A DNA stretch of 64,000 bases, from assembly GCA_030248295.1 (NCBI GenBank), contig JASANH010001117.1:162041-226040 (forward strand), read 5' to 3'. How positions within the stretch are numbered: the first letter of the stretch is position 1; every line of letters starts with the position of its first letter. The stretch is from Mesodorylaimus sp. YZB2_4 (lineage: Eukaryota > Nematoda > Enoplea > Dorylaimida > Dorylaimidae). Under the pieces are notes generated by a model, which worked only from the letters and a program-made list of their open reading frames with translations, searched no databases and was not told where the DNA came from. The position numbers were made by a program, and so were the translations under genes. Below are positions 55,901 through 64,000 of the stretch, piece by piece.

Positions 55901-57737
55901 CAACAAAGCGTGCTGAAAAAACTAATAGTTTTGCAAGATTTACTTGAAAACTTGGCGTTCAAAGCCCTGAAATCATAAATCATTTGAATTCATTAGAATC
56001 CCCCCGCTGGTCCACCACTTCACTTTACTCCTAGGCTGTCCTGTTCCTAATTCCTGCAGCGCACTCCACTGCACCACTGCACCCCACTGTACTCACTGTG
56101 GTCAAGATGAACTGCACAGGCTCGGGCATTTCTCCGCCACTGCTCTCCCGCGAAATCAATCCTTCCAGAGCCCATCGACTGATCCGCTTGTCATCGCCGA
56201 CCGTCAGAAATGTTTCGCCGCTCGGGTCCACGCATATGCCACGCACGTAGCCAGAATGTGCTTGCACACTGGCCAAGCACTTCCGTCGGGATACGTTCCA
56301 TAGACGGACCTGGAAAAGAAGTGGACTTTGCTGTATTTTGTGATAAAAACGGACGGCATCACTGAGGCCTTTCTCACGAACAGCGCCTGTACCCCTGGGG
56401 TCCCAATTCAAACGGGTCGGCAACATTTCAAATCATCCAAAGCCACTTTTGTCAAATGCCAACCAGCATGTGTCGCGACGACGCGAGGAATAAAGAGGGC
56501 GAAGAAGTGCACGTTATAAGAGCAGAATGTTTTGTGGATAGGCTCAAAAGACGGTCGATTGTGTGATTTCAGGTAACACATTGGGAATGTTTTGTGAATA
56601 GGCTCAAAGACGGTCGATTGTGTGATTTCAGCAAATATATATCACATCGTTGTACTTTGTCGACTCAACGACAGCATGTGCGTGGGAAATTAGCACAAAA
56701 GGATCGTGCCTAGTGTGGATGGATGATCAGATCCACTCAGATGGATTCCATCCAAACATTTTGCGGATTACAGCAACATCAAGACAGTGTAAAGTTGATT
56801 TTAATTCTGCGAAGGGCATAAAAACCAGCCCGAGAGAAGCACGGGATCATTTGCCTTACTTCGCCCAAGATTATACGCAGGGATCGCTTTGCAATTCTAC
56901 GCAGGGTCTTGGATGAGACAGAAGAGAAAGTTACAGAGAATTGTCATACTGCCAAAGACCCTAGCACTGTATGTCTGCAGTACGAGCACTACTTCCCTGG
57001 TACTGTGTACTTCACCGCAGGTGGAAGAGCGAATCCTGGAATCAGCCTGACATGGGTCTACTTGAACAAAAAACGTAGCACTAAGTATTCAGAAAACAAA
57101 AACCAAAAGTATTCAAAAAAAGTACATGCCCTGAATCTTTAGATCTACTGTACACATCATGCCAGATCTCTCATGCATCATGTATGGCTATGGCCGTCCT
57201 AAATTTGGGACAAGCCCTAGCTAATTGCTGGCAAACGTCTGTGAGCGAAATGAGTTTAGAGATAATAAGCCATTATTTATTCAATACTCACCTTGAAAAA
57301 TCTAGCTCGCTAGAGTTACAGGAAATCAGTCTTACCTCTCCATCGTATGAGCCGGATATCAAGGAAGATAACTGCTTTGGATGTTTAGCCAGACAATGTA
57401 CACCATCGCGATGACCGTCCAAGGAACCAAGAAACGGTTTCGCAAAAACTCGCTCCAATTTTGTGGCATTCACAGCGCGAACGTATTCTCGACTTTGTTG
57501 AAATGGATGCAGCGATGGGTCGTAATTGCGTGGAACTAAAAATATAGGGTGGTCCTAAATGGAGACACACGCCTATTCTGGCTAATATAACAGAAACGGC
57601 TGCTCCACCAAAGAAAACCGTGAAAACTAAACTGAAGAAATGGTGCTTTCAAATTGAATCTTCTTACCCTTATGAATATCATTCTTTGTTTCGCGAACAT
57701 AATCGCTCGGATTACGACAGAGCATTTTTACCTTCAT
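52966..57737 (-). CDS. DCAF13: DCAF13 / SOF1, WD40 protein of the SSU processome
   Basis: Ten exons in coding order: 57668-57737, 57336-57535, 56097-56309, 55751-55912, 55559-55636, 54890-54972, 54767-54834, 53887-53983, 53642-53777, 52966-53133; 1275 nt, 424 aa (human 445). The start MKVKMLCRNPSDYVRETK and VPRNYDPSLHPF, VNATKLERVFAKPFLGSLDG are near-identical to DCAF13. WD repeats follow (SGSYDGEVRLWN, TVGDDKRISRW, ATCGDGEGVYVWDEQR, SDRSIILYD, VSGGYDKTVRVF, TGSDEMNIRVWKANAAEKLG). The Sof1 tail is EIRRIARHRHVPKHVFNARRE. Its role is 18S rRNA maturation in the nucleolus; it is also a CUL4-DDB1 adaptor. The exon 5 donor is GCAAGT, a GC-AG intron forced by phase. The stop TAA sits within a GTAAGT donor-like sequence, so the very C-terminus is uncertain. 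Confidence 0.92.
53146..53215 (-). repeat. tRNA-like SINE fragment (DCAF13 intron 9)
   Basis: The minus strand carries GAGGGTTCGAATCCCACTCA followed by AGGCTTAAG, the same B-box half seen at 725-810 and 6250-6353. The upstream half is too short and degenerate for a functional tRNA. Confidence 0.45.
54247..54715 (+). repeat. tRNA-headed SINE (DCAF13 intron 7)
   Basis: GCCGCGGTGGCTCAGTTGGT followed by TAAGGCG is a strong tRNA D-arm/A-box sequence. GGGAGGCCGCAGGTGTTCC lies at the place of a degenerate B box. About 400 bp of unrelated body follows, including a CGCTAACCTTGCACACCTGG block (CTTGCACACCTGG also occurs at 4262-4274). It ends near an A-rich stretch (CCACAAAAACTTTAAGAAAA). It lies in the long intron between the 53887-53983 and 54767-54834 exons. 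Confidence 0.55.
56523..56632 (-). repeat. Two-copy tandem repeat (DCAF13 intron 2)
   Basis: GAATGTTTTGTG(G/A)ATAGG followed by CTCAAA(A)GACGGTCGATTG and TGTGATTTCAG occurs twice in tandem, at about 56525-56572 and 56586-56632, with only two differences. Confidence 0.8.
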
Positions 57738-58418
57738 TTTCGTTTTTCGTATCGTTCGATACGATAACGAAGGAAAATTTTAATTTTTAAATACGGCCCG
57801 CGTACTGTACTCTTGAAGGCGGTGCCACTGCACGGCTAAACAGAAAACGACGATTCCACACGGAGTTCTATACTGTTGTAATATGCATATCGGTCTGCAG
57901 TAGGAGTATCAGGATCCATATATAGGTACCTACTGTAAATCCTATCTTCTTACCCGGGCTATGCCAGCAGCGACGGCGCCCGGGCCAGTTGGCGCCTTGT
58001 CTACATTTCACACTGGCTATGTGAAATACTGCTTGGGCGGATGATCGACGTACAGCAAGGTAAGGCATGCTACTTCGCCCATCGCCGCAAGAAAAATTCT
58101 GCAGTACTACGAAGAAAAACGGACATCTTCAGGATTCTCGAGCGCAGGAGAAGAAGACTTTGTTGGCTGATATGAGCTGACTGAAGCATAAAAGGTCAGA
58201 CTACTCACGGCATATGGTGCATCAAGTTGTAGCTGGCCCTTCTTGGGTAAAGTGCAAGACGTACATAGAAGTGACGAAGCGCGAGCTATTGTACCTAACG
58301 CCATGTTTTGTCTTGCCGATCGGACTGTGTTTCAACAAGCATCTTTGAATATCGTCGGGATAATGGCCATAAGATTGCATAATCATTTTTTAGACGTTCT
58401 GACGATATTACCCATCCC
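57738..58418. promoter_or_regulatory. DCAF13 5' flank
   Basis: Upstream of the DCAF13 start codon on the minus strand. The first 100 bp are AT-rich and contain the palindromic CGTTCGATACG-type motif near 57751-57769. Further out is a CCCGGGC/GCCCGGG inverted pair around 57952-57983. No gene was recognised here. Confidence 0.35.
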
Positions 58419-58712
58419 TGGTCAAATTTGTGGACCCGTATTCTAAAGTATGGGGTCCACACTTTAGAAGTCGTTTTTGATCGATATCTCCCGAATCGAT
58501 CAAAATATCGCGAAGTCCCATCGTTGGGTTCTCGGGTGCCATGTCCCGCATGCTGGGGTCCAATTTCATCGAAATCCGTCGAATGGTGCCCAAATGGCGA
58601 AAAAACCTTTCTAGAACTGTAAAGTACTGTAGTTTTGTAGAATCGCGAAAACTATCTTCTAGCACAGGTAGCGTACAGTAGCTTCTTGATGTTACTAACA
58701 GGTTGACCAGAG
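58419..58712 (-). repeat. Dispersed repeat family A, copy 2
   Basis: Reverse complement of the copies at 172-475 and 61489-61795. It runs from GGTCAAATTTGTGGACCC to TTACTAACAGGTTGACC, so GGTCAA/TTGACC are short inverted ends. It includes GCATGCTGGGGTC and ATCTTCTAGCAC. Confidence 0.8.
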
Positions 58713-58800
58713 AAGGGTTATCATCGCTGAAATTTTCGAGAAAATCAGCGAAAACCGTTTTCATCGATTATCTAACGATCGGATCAGAAATGAGAACAAC

Positions 58801-59122
58801 TTAACCCTTAGTTGGCGAACTCTTGGGTCCAAGACCAACGCATGTTATAACAAGGGCGAAACGGTTTTATGTGCATATCTCGACAACAGCCATTATTTTG
58901 CAAAACAGTTTGGTAGTATCATAGGTTGATAGGTAGGACATGTAGTACAAAAATTATCGAAATCGATAAGCGGTTCTAAACGGCGGCCGAAAACCCCAAA
59001 AAAGTGCCAAAAAAATAATAACTTCAATTGAAACATGAATCGTACGAAAGGAAGAACTATCTTTAGCAAGGCATCGTACAGTTGTACTTGATGCTGCAAA
59101 CAGGAGACCAACTAGGGGTTAA
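58801..59122 (+). mobile_element. TTAA-flanked MITE, left copy of a head-to-head pair
   Basis: Starts TTAACCCTTAGTTGG and ends CCAACTAGGGGTTAA: inverted ends of 11 bp (one mismatch) bounded by TTAA at both sides. TTAA targets and CCC-type termini are typical of piggyBac-like elements. The 322-bp interior has no transposase frame. The last four bases are shared with the neighbouring inverted copy. Confidence 0.75.
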
Positions 59123-59461
59123 CCCTTAGTTGGTCCGACTGTTTGCAGCATCAAGTAGCAGCTGTACGATGCCTGTGCTAGAAGATGATTCTTCCTTTTG
59201 TACGACTCATGTTTCAAATAAAGTTATTATTGTTTTTGTGTACTTTTTTGGGGTTTTTGAGCCGCCATTTAAGAACCGCCGGATAGATTTTGATAAGTTT
59301 TGGTACTAGCATGTCTTACCAATCAACCTATAATCATACAAAACGATTTTGCATAACAATGGCCGGTTGTCGAGATATGCAGATAAAACCATTTTGCCCT
59401 GTGTTATAAGATACATTGGGTCTCCGGACCCAAGAGTTAGACCAACTAAGGGAAGGGTTAA
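59119..59461 (-). mobile_element. TTAA-flanked MITE, right copy in opposite orientation
   Basis: A 343-bp relative of 58801-59122, inverted with respect to it: reading inward from each outer end gives CTCTTGGGTCC, TATAACA, CGACAAC and ATAGGTTGAT, and both inner halves give GACTGTTTGCAG/CTGTTTGCAGCATCAAGTA. It ends CCAACTAAGGGAAGGGTTAA. The junction 59107-59134 is a near-perfect palindrome centred on the shared TTAA (59119-59122). Confidence 0.75.
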
Positions 59462-60064
59462 TGCAGTCTTGTAGAGCTCGAAATTCTGCACAACTGTAAT
59501 CTTGAGATCGAGGGCGGTCGTAACTAAAAATTTCGAGAAAATCGATGAAAACCTTTTGTCACGGACTGATGGGCGTCAAGCCGTGGCGCTCGTCGCCGTG
59601 GAGCTCGTAATGTCAAGCTTGATCACTGGAAATGCACTTTGCCAGAACTTATAACCCGTGCTTGCTTGCTTGCGCCTCAGCTCCTTAGCATATCCCTCTT
59701 TTGGATGTTTGCGCCCTAATTATTGATACGCCCTTTGTGTGTTTGCCTTTTTTGTGTGGAATCATGAGGAGGTTGCTATTCCTATTGCTTATGGGCCTGA
59801 TGTGGAGCAAGCGCTAACAAGAACGAGCGTGCATCGGGCCATCAGATGTGCCATAGTAGCCTGCTGCACTGAATCCAGGGCTAACCAGCGCACCCGGGGA
59901 GTGGGAGCTATGAGCAGTTGCATATCGGGCGATTAGCTGTCTTGTATGCCAGATCACCTTGTTACAGCCTGTCCATAAGATCGCTCGTAATACGGCAATA
60001 AATGTACACGCTATAGAAACTCGTACTGCCATGCGGCTGTGTCACCACCATGCATACGCTGTCT

Positions 60065-60200
60065 CCCGATCACACAGTCTGTCTGATGTTTCAAACTTCC
60101 TTTGAATAGTGTTAGACGAGCGTTCTTGCTGGGGTACATTCACTCAAAGAGTTAAGGTACGTCTCGACTGTGGGGCACTCGGCCTGCAGGTGGGGAATTT
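60065..60200 (+). repeat. Repeat U, diverged copy before the second LINE fragment
   Basis: CACACAGTCTG..CTGATGTTTCAAACTTCCTT and CACTCAAAGAGTTAAGGTAC followed by GTCTCGACTGTGGGGCACTC match repeat U with about one mismatch in six to ten bases. Confidence 0.7.
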
Positions 60201-60289
60201 TGGGAGAGTTAGTGAGGCCTCCACTGCCCGGATTGACATGTGGACGACCATGCAACGCTATGGTTGGTGCAGTTGGGAGGAACGGGGGA

Positions 60290-60745
60290 GACATTCATCG
60301 CCCCCTGTTTTTACGAAAGTTTACGATTCATGTATAGGATCAATTTTAGAATATGGTTGCGTGGCATGGGATCCTTTAAAGACTGATATTGATCAATTAG
60401 AACGCGCTAATAGATGCGCACATAGGCTAGCATAGCCAGCTGCTATTCTGATGCCTTGGGTAAAGCTTGCTGGTCTACGCTTTATGATAGGAGGAAAAGT
60501 TTGACATTGACTCAGTTTTATAAATTTTACCATGGTATTCATGATTTTGGACATGCCCGACTCGTTCACAAATCTGATTTTCGTGTTAGCGCTCGCACCT
60601 GTGAAGGCCATCATCTGGTTGTCCCTGGGCATTTTACTGAGTCTTATAAGCAAAGCTATATATTCGTCTTCGCTTTTATGTATGGAATGCAGCGCCTTCT
60701 AAGACGGTTTGTGGAGGTTTTCCGCGACTCGTCGCCTGGTTAGAC
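60290..60745 (+). pseudogene. Decayed 3' fragment of a non-LTR retrotransposon
   Basis: The first part reads SCIGSILEYGCVAWDPLKTD and DQLERANRCAHRLA before a stop at 60433-60435. The frame then shifts to RRKSLTLTQFYKFYHG and ARTCEGHHLVVPGHFTESYK. Both pieces align in order with the C-terminal part of the LINE at 41854-43720 (LDYGCCAWAPTQSG, LVQFYKYYHGL, RHVQSHHLILPLPRTETF). The catalytic region is missing. Confidence 0.8.
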
Positions 60746-60747
60746 AC

Positions 60748-60915
60748 TACGGGCAGCGGAATCCCCACCACCAATCAAAAAGTTCCCACCTGCAGGCCGG
60801 GCTGGCCTGAAGTCGAGACGTACCTCAACTACTTGGGTGGATGTTCACCAGCAAGGAACTGCGTCGAAACGGATATGAAAGAAGTTTGAAACATCAGTTC
60901 GACTGTGCGATAGGG
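60748..60915 (-). repeat. Repeat U, inverted copy after the second LINE fragment
   Basis: GGCAGCGGAATCCCCACCAC, GAAGTCGAGACGTACCTCAA, GGGTGGATGTTCACCAG and TTTGAAACATCAG are the reverse complement of repeat U. With 60065-60200 it flanks the LINE remnant in inverted orientation. Confidence 0.75.
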
Positions 60916-61256
60916 AGATAGCGCTTGCTGCAAGGACAAACAGGACCCATGCCGGACCAGGACCGAATTAATTGCTGCAGTACAAGTAGACCCATGCATA
61001 GTTTGCTACAACGTTTTTCATAGCAACTGGCTCAAGTCGTGCCGCTGGGAGAACAACCGCAGATAAGAAGGTGCCGTCAGATATGGGTGGAAAAGAGCGG
61101 ATGGCGCTATTGCTTGCAGGGGAAATTTGGGAGCACGGCTTCGTTGTCATAATTTGACAAAACAGGGGAACTGTGAGTGACTGTAGTGACTGTTTCAAAT
61201 GTTGAATCACTTGCCTTTGCCAGTTGAATTACCTGTAAACCAGTAAATCAGTTGGT

Positions 61257-61438
61257 GTGCTTCAGTTCTGTCCGGCGTGTTTTTCAGTTTGTATCATTTT
61301 TCAGGCAAGCCTTGTGGGAATAAGGAAATATACGATTTGGCCGCGGGTTATTGCAACAGCGCGGTAAGAGCGAGAGTGATTTTCTGTTTTCTTGTCAGCA
61401 TCTTGTGTGGCAGAGTGGTCATTTTTGATCTTGTGGGG
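61257..61438 (+). pseudogene. Duplicated CCM2 exon 5 with flanking intron
   Basis: About 182 bp matching 18347-18538, i.e. the 3' end of CCM2 intron 4, exon 5 and the start of intron 5. The acceptor (TTTTTCAG), the core GGGAATAAGGAAATATACGA and the donor GCGGTAAGAGCG are all kept. The exon copy would read KPCGNKEIYDLAAGYCNSA against EVGGNKEIYDLAVVYCNSA. No other CCM2 exon is nearby, so it is an orphan exon. It ends just before repeat A copy 3. Confidence 0.85.
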
Positions 61439-61488
61439 ACACCACCCTTCACTGGCCACCCTTCCATGGTCAACCCTTCCCGTCAAAC

Positions 61489-61795
61489 TGTTAGTAACAT
61501 CAAGTAGCTACTGTACGCTACCTGTGCTAGAAGATAGTTCTTGCGGTTTTACAAAACTACAATACTTTACATTACAAACGAGGTCTATATAGTTCTGGGA
61601 AGGTTCTTTCGGCGCCATTCGGGCACCGTTTGACGGATTTTGATGAAATTTGACCCAGCATGCGGGACATAGTATTCGAGAACCCTATGATGGGATTTTT
61701 CGATATTTTGATCAGTTGGGGAGACATCGATCAAAAACGACTTCTAAAGTATGGACCCGTACTGAGGATACGGGTCCGCAAATCGGACCAGCGAA
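61489..61795 (+). repeat. Dispersed repeat family A, copy 3
   Basis: GTTAGTAACATCAAGTAGC, CTGTGCTAGAAGATAGTTCT, CCAGCATGCGGGACATA, GAACCCTATGATGGG and TTTTGATCAGTTGGGGAGA align in order with 172-475. It is preceded by the stray CCM2 exon copy. Confidence 0.8.
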
Positions 61796-61908
61796 AGGAA
61801 TCGCTAAAAATTGACGTATCCGAGACGCTGCAGGGACATCAGGGCCTGACTGTATGTACTCTGACGTGAGTGCGTGAGAAAGAAGATTTTCTGAAGCGGT
61901 GGCGAAAG

Positions 61909-62223
61909 CTAGTAAAGCATGATGACTTTGCCGATCAGTCGGATGCCCGCATTACGGAATCCAAGAATTGCAGGCTCCGGCATAAAAGCATAATCAAAAA
62001 CCTGTTTCAGTAGAGCTGGTAAATATATTTTTTCAATTGAGCTGAAATTACTCGCGTTATAATAGCTGGATGAAATATTTCTCCCAGCCTTCCTCGCTGG
62101 TCCAAATACACCATCATCCAGTGGCTGCAAAAGTGATGAAGAATGTGGAATCAGGATGACGAGCTCGATTCGATTATCCATGCGGGTGCTGGAATGAGAA
62201 ATGTGGCCATTCAGGACAAGCAC
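61909..62223 (-). pseudogene. pogo/Tigger-like DDE transposase fragment
   Basis: The minus-strand frame starts LVLNGHISHSS and continues LVILIPHSSSLLQPLDDGVF and GPARKAGRN, ending AILGFRNAGIRLIG. The HSSSLLQPLDDGVFGP block is characteristic of the DDE_1 domain of pogo/Tigger/jerky transposases (usual form HTSHxLQPLDVGVFxPLK), and LVLNGH corresponds to LVLDGH. The second catalytic Asp of that block is thus replaced by Asn, and the N-terminal half with the DNA-binding domain is absent. It is a dead fragment. Confidence 0.75.
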
Positions 62224-62424
62224 GTGGTAACCAGATCAATCGATTTCGCAAACGGAATAAAGACATTGACTAGTTATTCGTAGAATACATGCTATTCCAT
62301 CCAACCATTAGAGCTTTTGCTTCTGAACCATTTAGCCTTACTAGTCCACTCTGGTTTCACATGCTGTCCACGATGAGTGACCACAGATGGTGCGCGATTG
62401 CCAGTACTGTTGACACAGACCATA

Positions 62425-62530
62425 CAGTGAAGTTCTTCTTGCTTGGTTGCTTGGTAGCAAGCAGCTGGATTCGCCCTGGGTTCAATCCCTGGTGACGATG
62501 GTCGGTTTGTATGCCATAACCCTACGGTTG
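62425..62530 (+). repeat. tRNA-like B-box fragment
   Basis: GCCCTGGGTTCAATCCCTGG forms a T-arm-like hairpin with a B-box core, followed by TGACGATGGTCGG. The preceding GCTTGGTAGCAAGCAGCTGG could be a remnant of an A box/anticodon region. It is probably a SINE piece. Confidence 0.35.
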
Positions 62531-64000
62531 GTAAAAATACTTGATTTGAATGCGTATGCGTTTACGTAAAGTCTCTTGAATAGGGGGAGGGGCTCAGGTT
62601 AGCGGTCGACCGATAACTCGACTCTGTAACACACAGGTATGTATCTATACGTGCTATATCACCTAGGCGAACGTTTTCACTGAGAGGCCCACCCATTAGA
62701 GACTCGAGGCAATCGAGAAAACAAACAAAACGCTGCTGGCTTTTGTTTGTTTGTTTATTTTCGTTGTAGTAGTATAAGACCACTTGTCTCATAGAATAGG
62801 TTTACTACTCGACTGCACCGAGTACGCACAGGCATAACACTGATTAGAGAGCGAGCATCTACCCAGAGGCAAGAGTGCACCGGCACAAAACAAACAAACA
62901 AACAACACACATCAGACAAAGGGAGACCAGTTCCAAACACAGCAATCACCGAATGATACCGAACAGGCCTAACATCCAACGAGGTCACTCTCATTTGCAT
63001 AATGGTCTTCATTCCCCCTTACAGTAGGGCTGGCAATAACTCACTGAAAGCTAGAGGGATGGAAGGGGGATTTTCGGGCATAGTTGTAAGGGGTGTAGTG
63101 TTTACCCTTCCACCTAGTCCCAGCAAGTTGGCGCCGGTTACCGGTTATCAAGGTACGATACCAGTTAACAACGCCAGGTCGCCCGATCAAAGTACAATCA
63201 AGGCTCAGAAGACCAGTTCCTATGACTAATGGGTGATCTGATGATATATGCAAATCGATCTACTGGGGAGGTATGTAAGGGGATGTCTGCCTTGTTCTTG
63301 GTGAGTGTGTGCCGTGTCTCCGTCGGGTGCGTGTTTCAGTAAACTAAGTGATTACATAGTCTTCTCTGTTGGGCCATTCGCAGTCCATTTTTCTCGAGAA
63401 ATGTGGACTTGGGAATCGGTTCTGATATGGATACATGCCCCCTGCGCAGAAGGAGGAAGGATCACTGAAAGTTTTTTAAAGTTCCACGTCGTCACCTCAT
63501 TATTCGCTTGACTCATTCATATCTGATCTAGTGACTTTATATTCTTCCTTCGATTTCATGGGAATCAGCTCCGACTCCTCAGATTTTAATCGGATTTCTG
63601 TCGTGTTCGTCCGAACCTGAACGCCGAATAAAATATTCTTATGTAGCCAAAGAATCATGACTCATTACTTGGAAACGGAACGAAAGCCAAATTTTGGAAC
63701 AATCACTGCGTCATTTGACTTCTAATCGCATTTGGAGAAGATCTCTGCTCAATTCAGCTTACCGCCTATTGGTGTATTTCTAATTACTCTGTTCCAAAAG
63801 GGGGTGCGTGCCTTTAAAATTCATCATCCTCAAAGAAAATCTTCAAGCAGCTCAGGGCTGGTCTCACTGCCGATCGTCATTGATTACACCTTACATCGTT
63901 TCAGCCCTGCCCGAGGTATTCAAGAAACAAGTTTGGCAACTTTTCTCGTGTTGAACTCTCAGGAATTTGCTAAGATCACCCCTACCAAAACCTGGAACTT
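62531..64000. other. Terminal stretch, no gene recognised
   Basis: Contains a (GTTT)n tract at about 62742-62757 and the inverse (AAAC)n at about 62885-62905, which could pair across about 130 bp. The remaining short frames show no known product, splice pattern or repeat shared with the rest of the window. Confidence 0.4.

Noticed and set aside
1..64000. CRISPR arrays, bacterial operons, rRNA genes or prophage
   Set aside because: No regular direct-repeat/spacer arrays, no Shine-Dalgarno-linked gene strings and no rRNA-like sequence. The window is spliced animal DNA throughout.

Overview
This is a eukaryotic nuclear window, almost certainly from an invertebrate animal. Five conserved metazoan genes can be read exon by exon, with short exons (about 37 to 1157 bp), GT-AG introns with GTAAGT/GTGAGT donors and TTTCAG/TTTTAG acceptors, and non-coding space filled with transposon debris. 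The CCM2, BPTF and TOM1 orthologues point to an animal. Nothing I can see fixes the phylum. All exon chains were assembled by eye from reading frame, splice signals and remembered family similarity. In every chain the exon lengths sum to a multiple of three.

Layout. 1-2374: dispersed repeats, AT-rich DNA and the 3' flank of TOM1. 2375-8712 (-): a TOM1-family endosomal adaptor (VHS + GAT, 430 aa). 8713-9475: short head-to-head promoter region with a perfect ER-stress response element facing the next gene. 9476-14667 (+): protein disulfide isomerase (504 aa, two CGHC sites). 15205-15480 (-): unidentified 91-aa protein. 16429-20838 (+): CCM2/malcavernin (PTB + harmonin-homology domain, 345 aa). 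22233-36600 (+): BPTF/NURF301, the large subunit of the NURF chromatin remodeller (DDT, PHD, two further PHDs, bromodomain, 2236 aa). 36601-52965: a 16-kb gene desert of nested repeats, including a roughly 1.15-kb inverted repeat around a truncated non-LTR retrotransposon. 52966-57737 (-): DCAF13/SOF1, a WD40 protein of the small-subunit processome (424 aa). 57738-64000: transposon graveyard with TTAA-flanked MITE-like elements, a second LINE remnant, a pogo-like transposase fragment and a stray copy of a CCM2 exon.

The genes do not form a functional cluster. They cover endosomal sorting, ER protein folding, vascular/junction signalling, chromatin remodelling and ribosome biogenesis. The most interesting signals are: the consensus ERSE upstream of PDI; the non-canonical AGEL C-terminus of PDI; a BPTF bromodomain that lacks the acetyl-lysine anchor Asn while the adjacent H3K4me3-type PHD looks intact; a duplicated CCM2 exon 43 kb away; a GC-AG intron in DCAF13; and several well-delimited non-autonomous elements (a hAT-type MITE with an 8-bp target duplication, a head-to-head pair of TTAA elements, and a roughly 250-bp insertion with a 14-bp target duplication). 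I did not find a convincing new multi-gene system.
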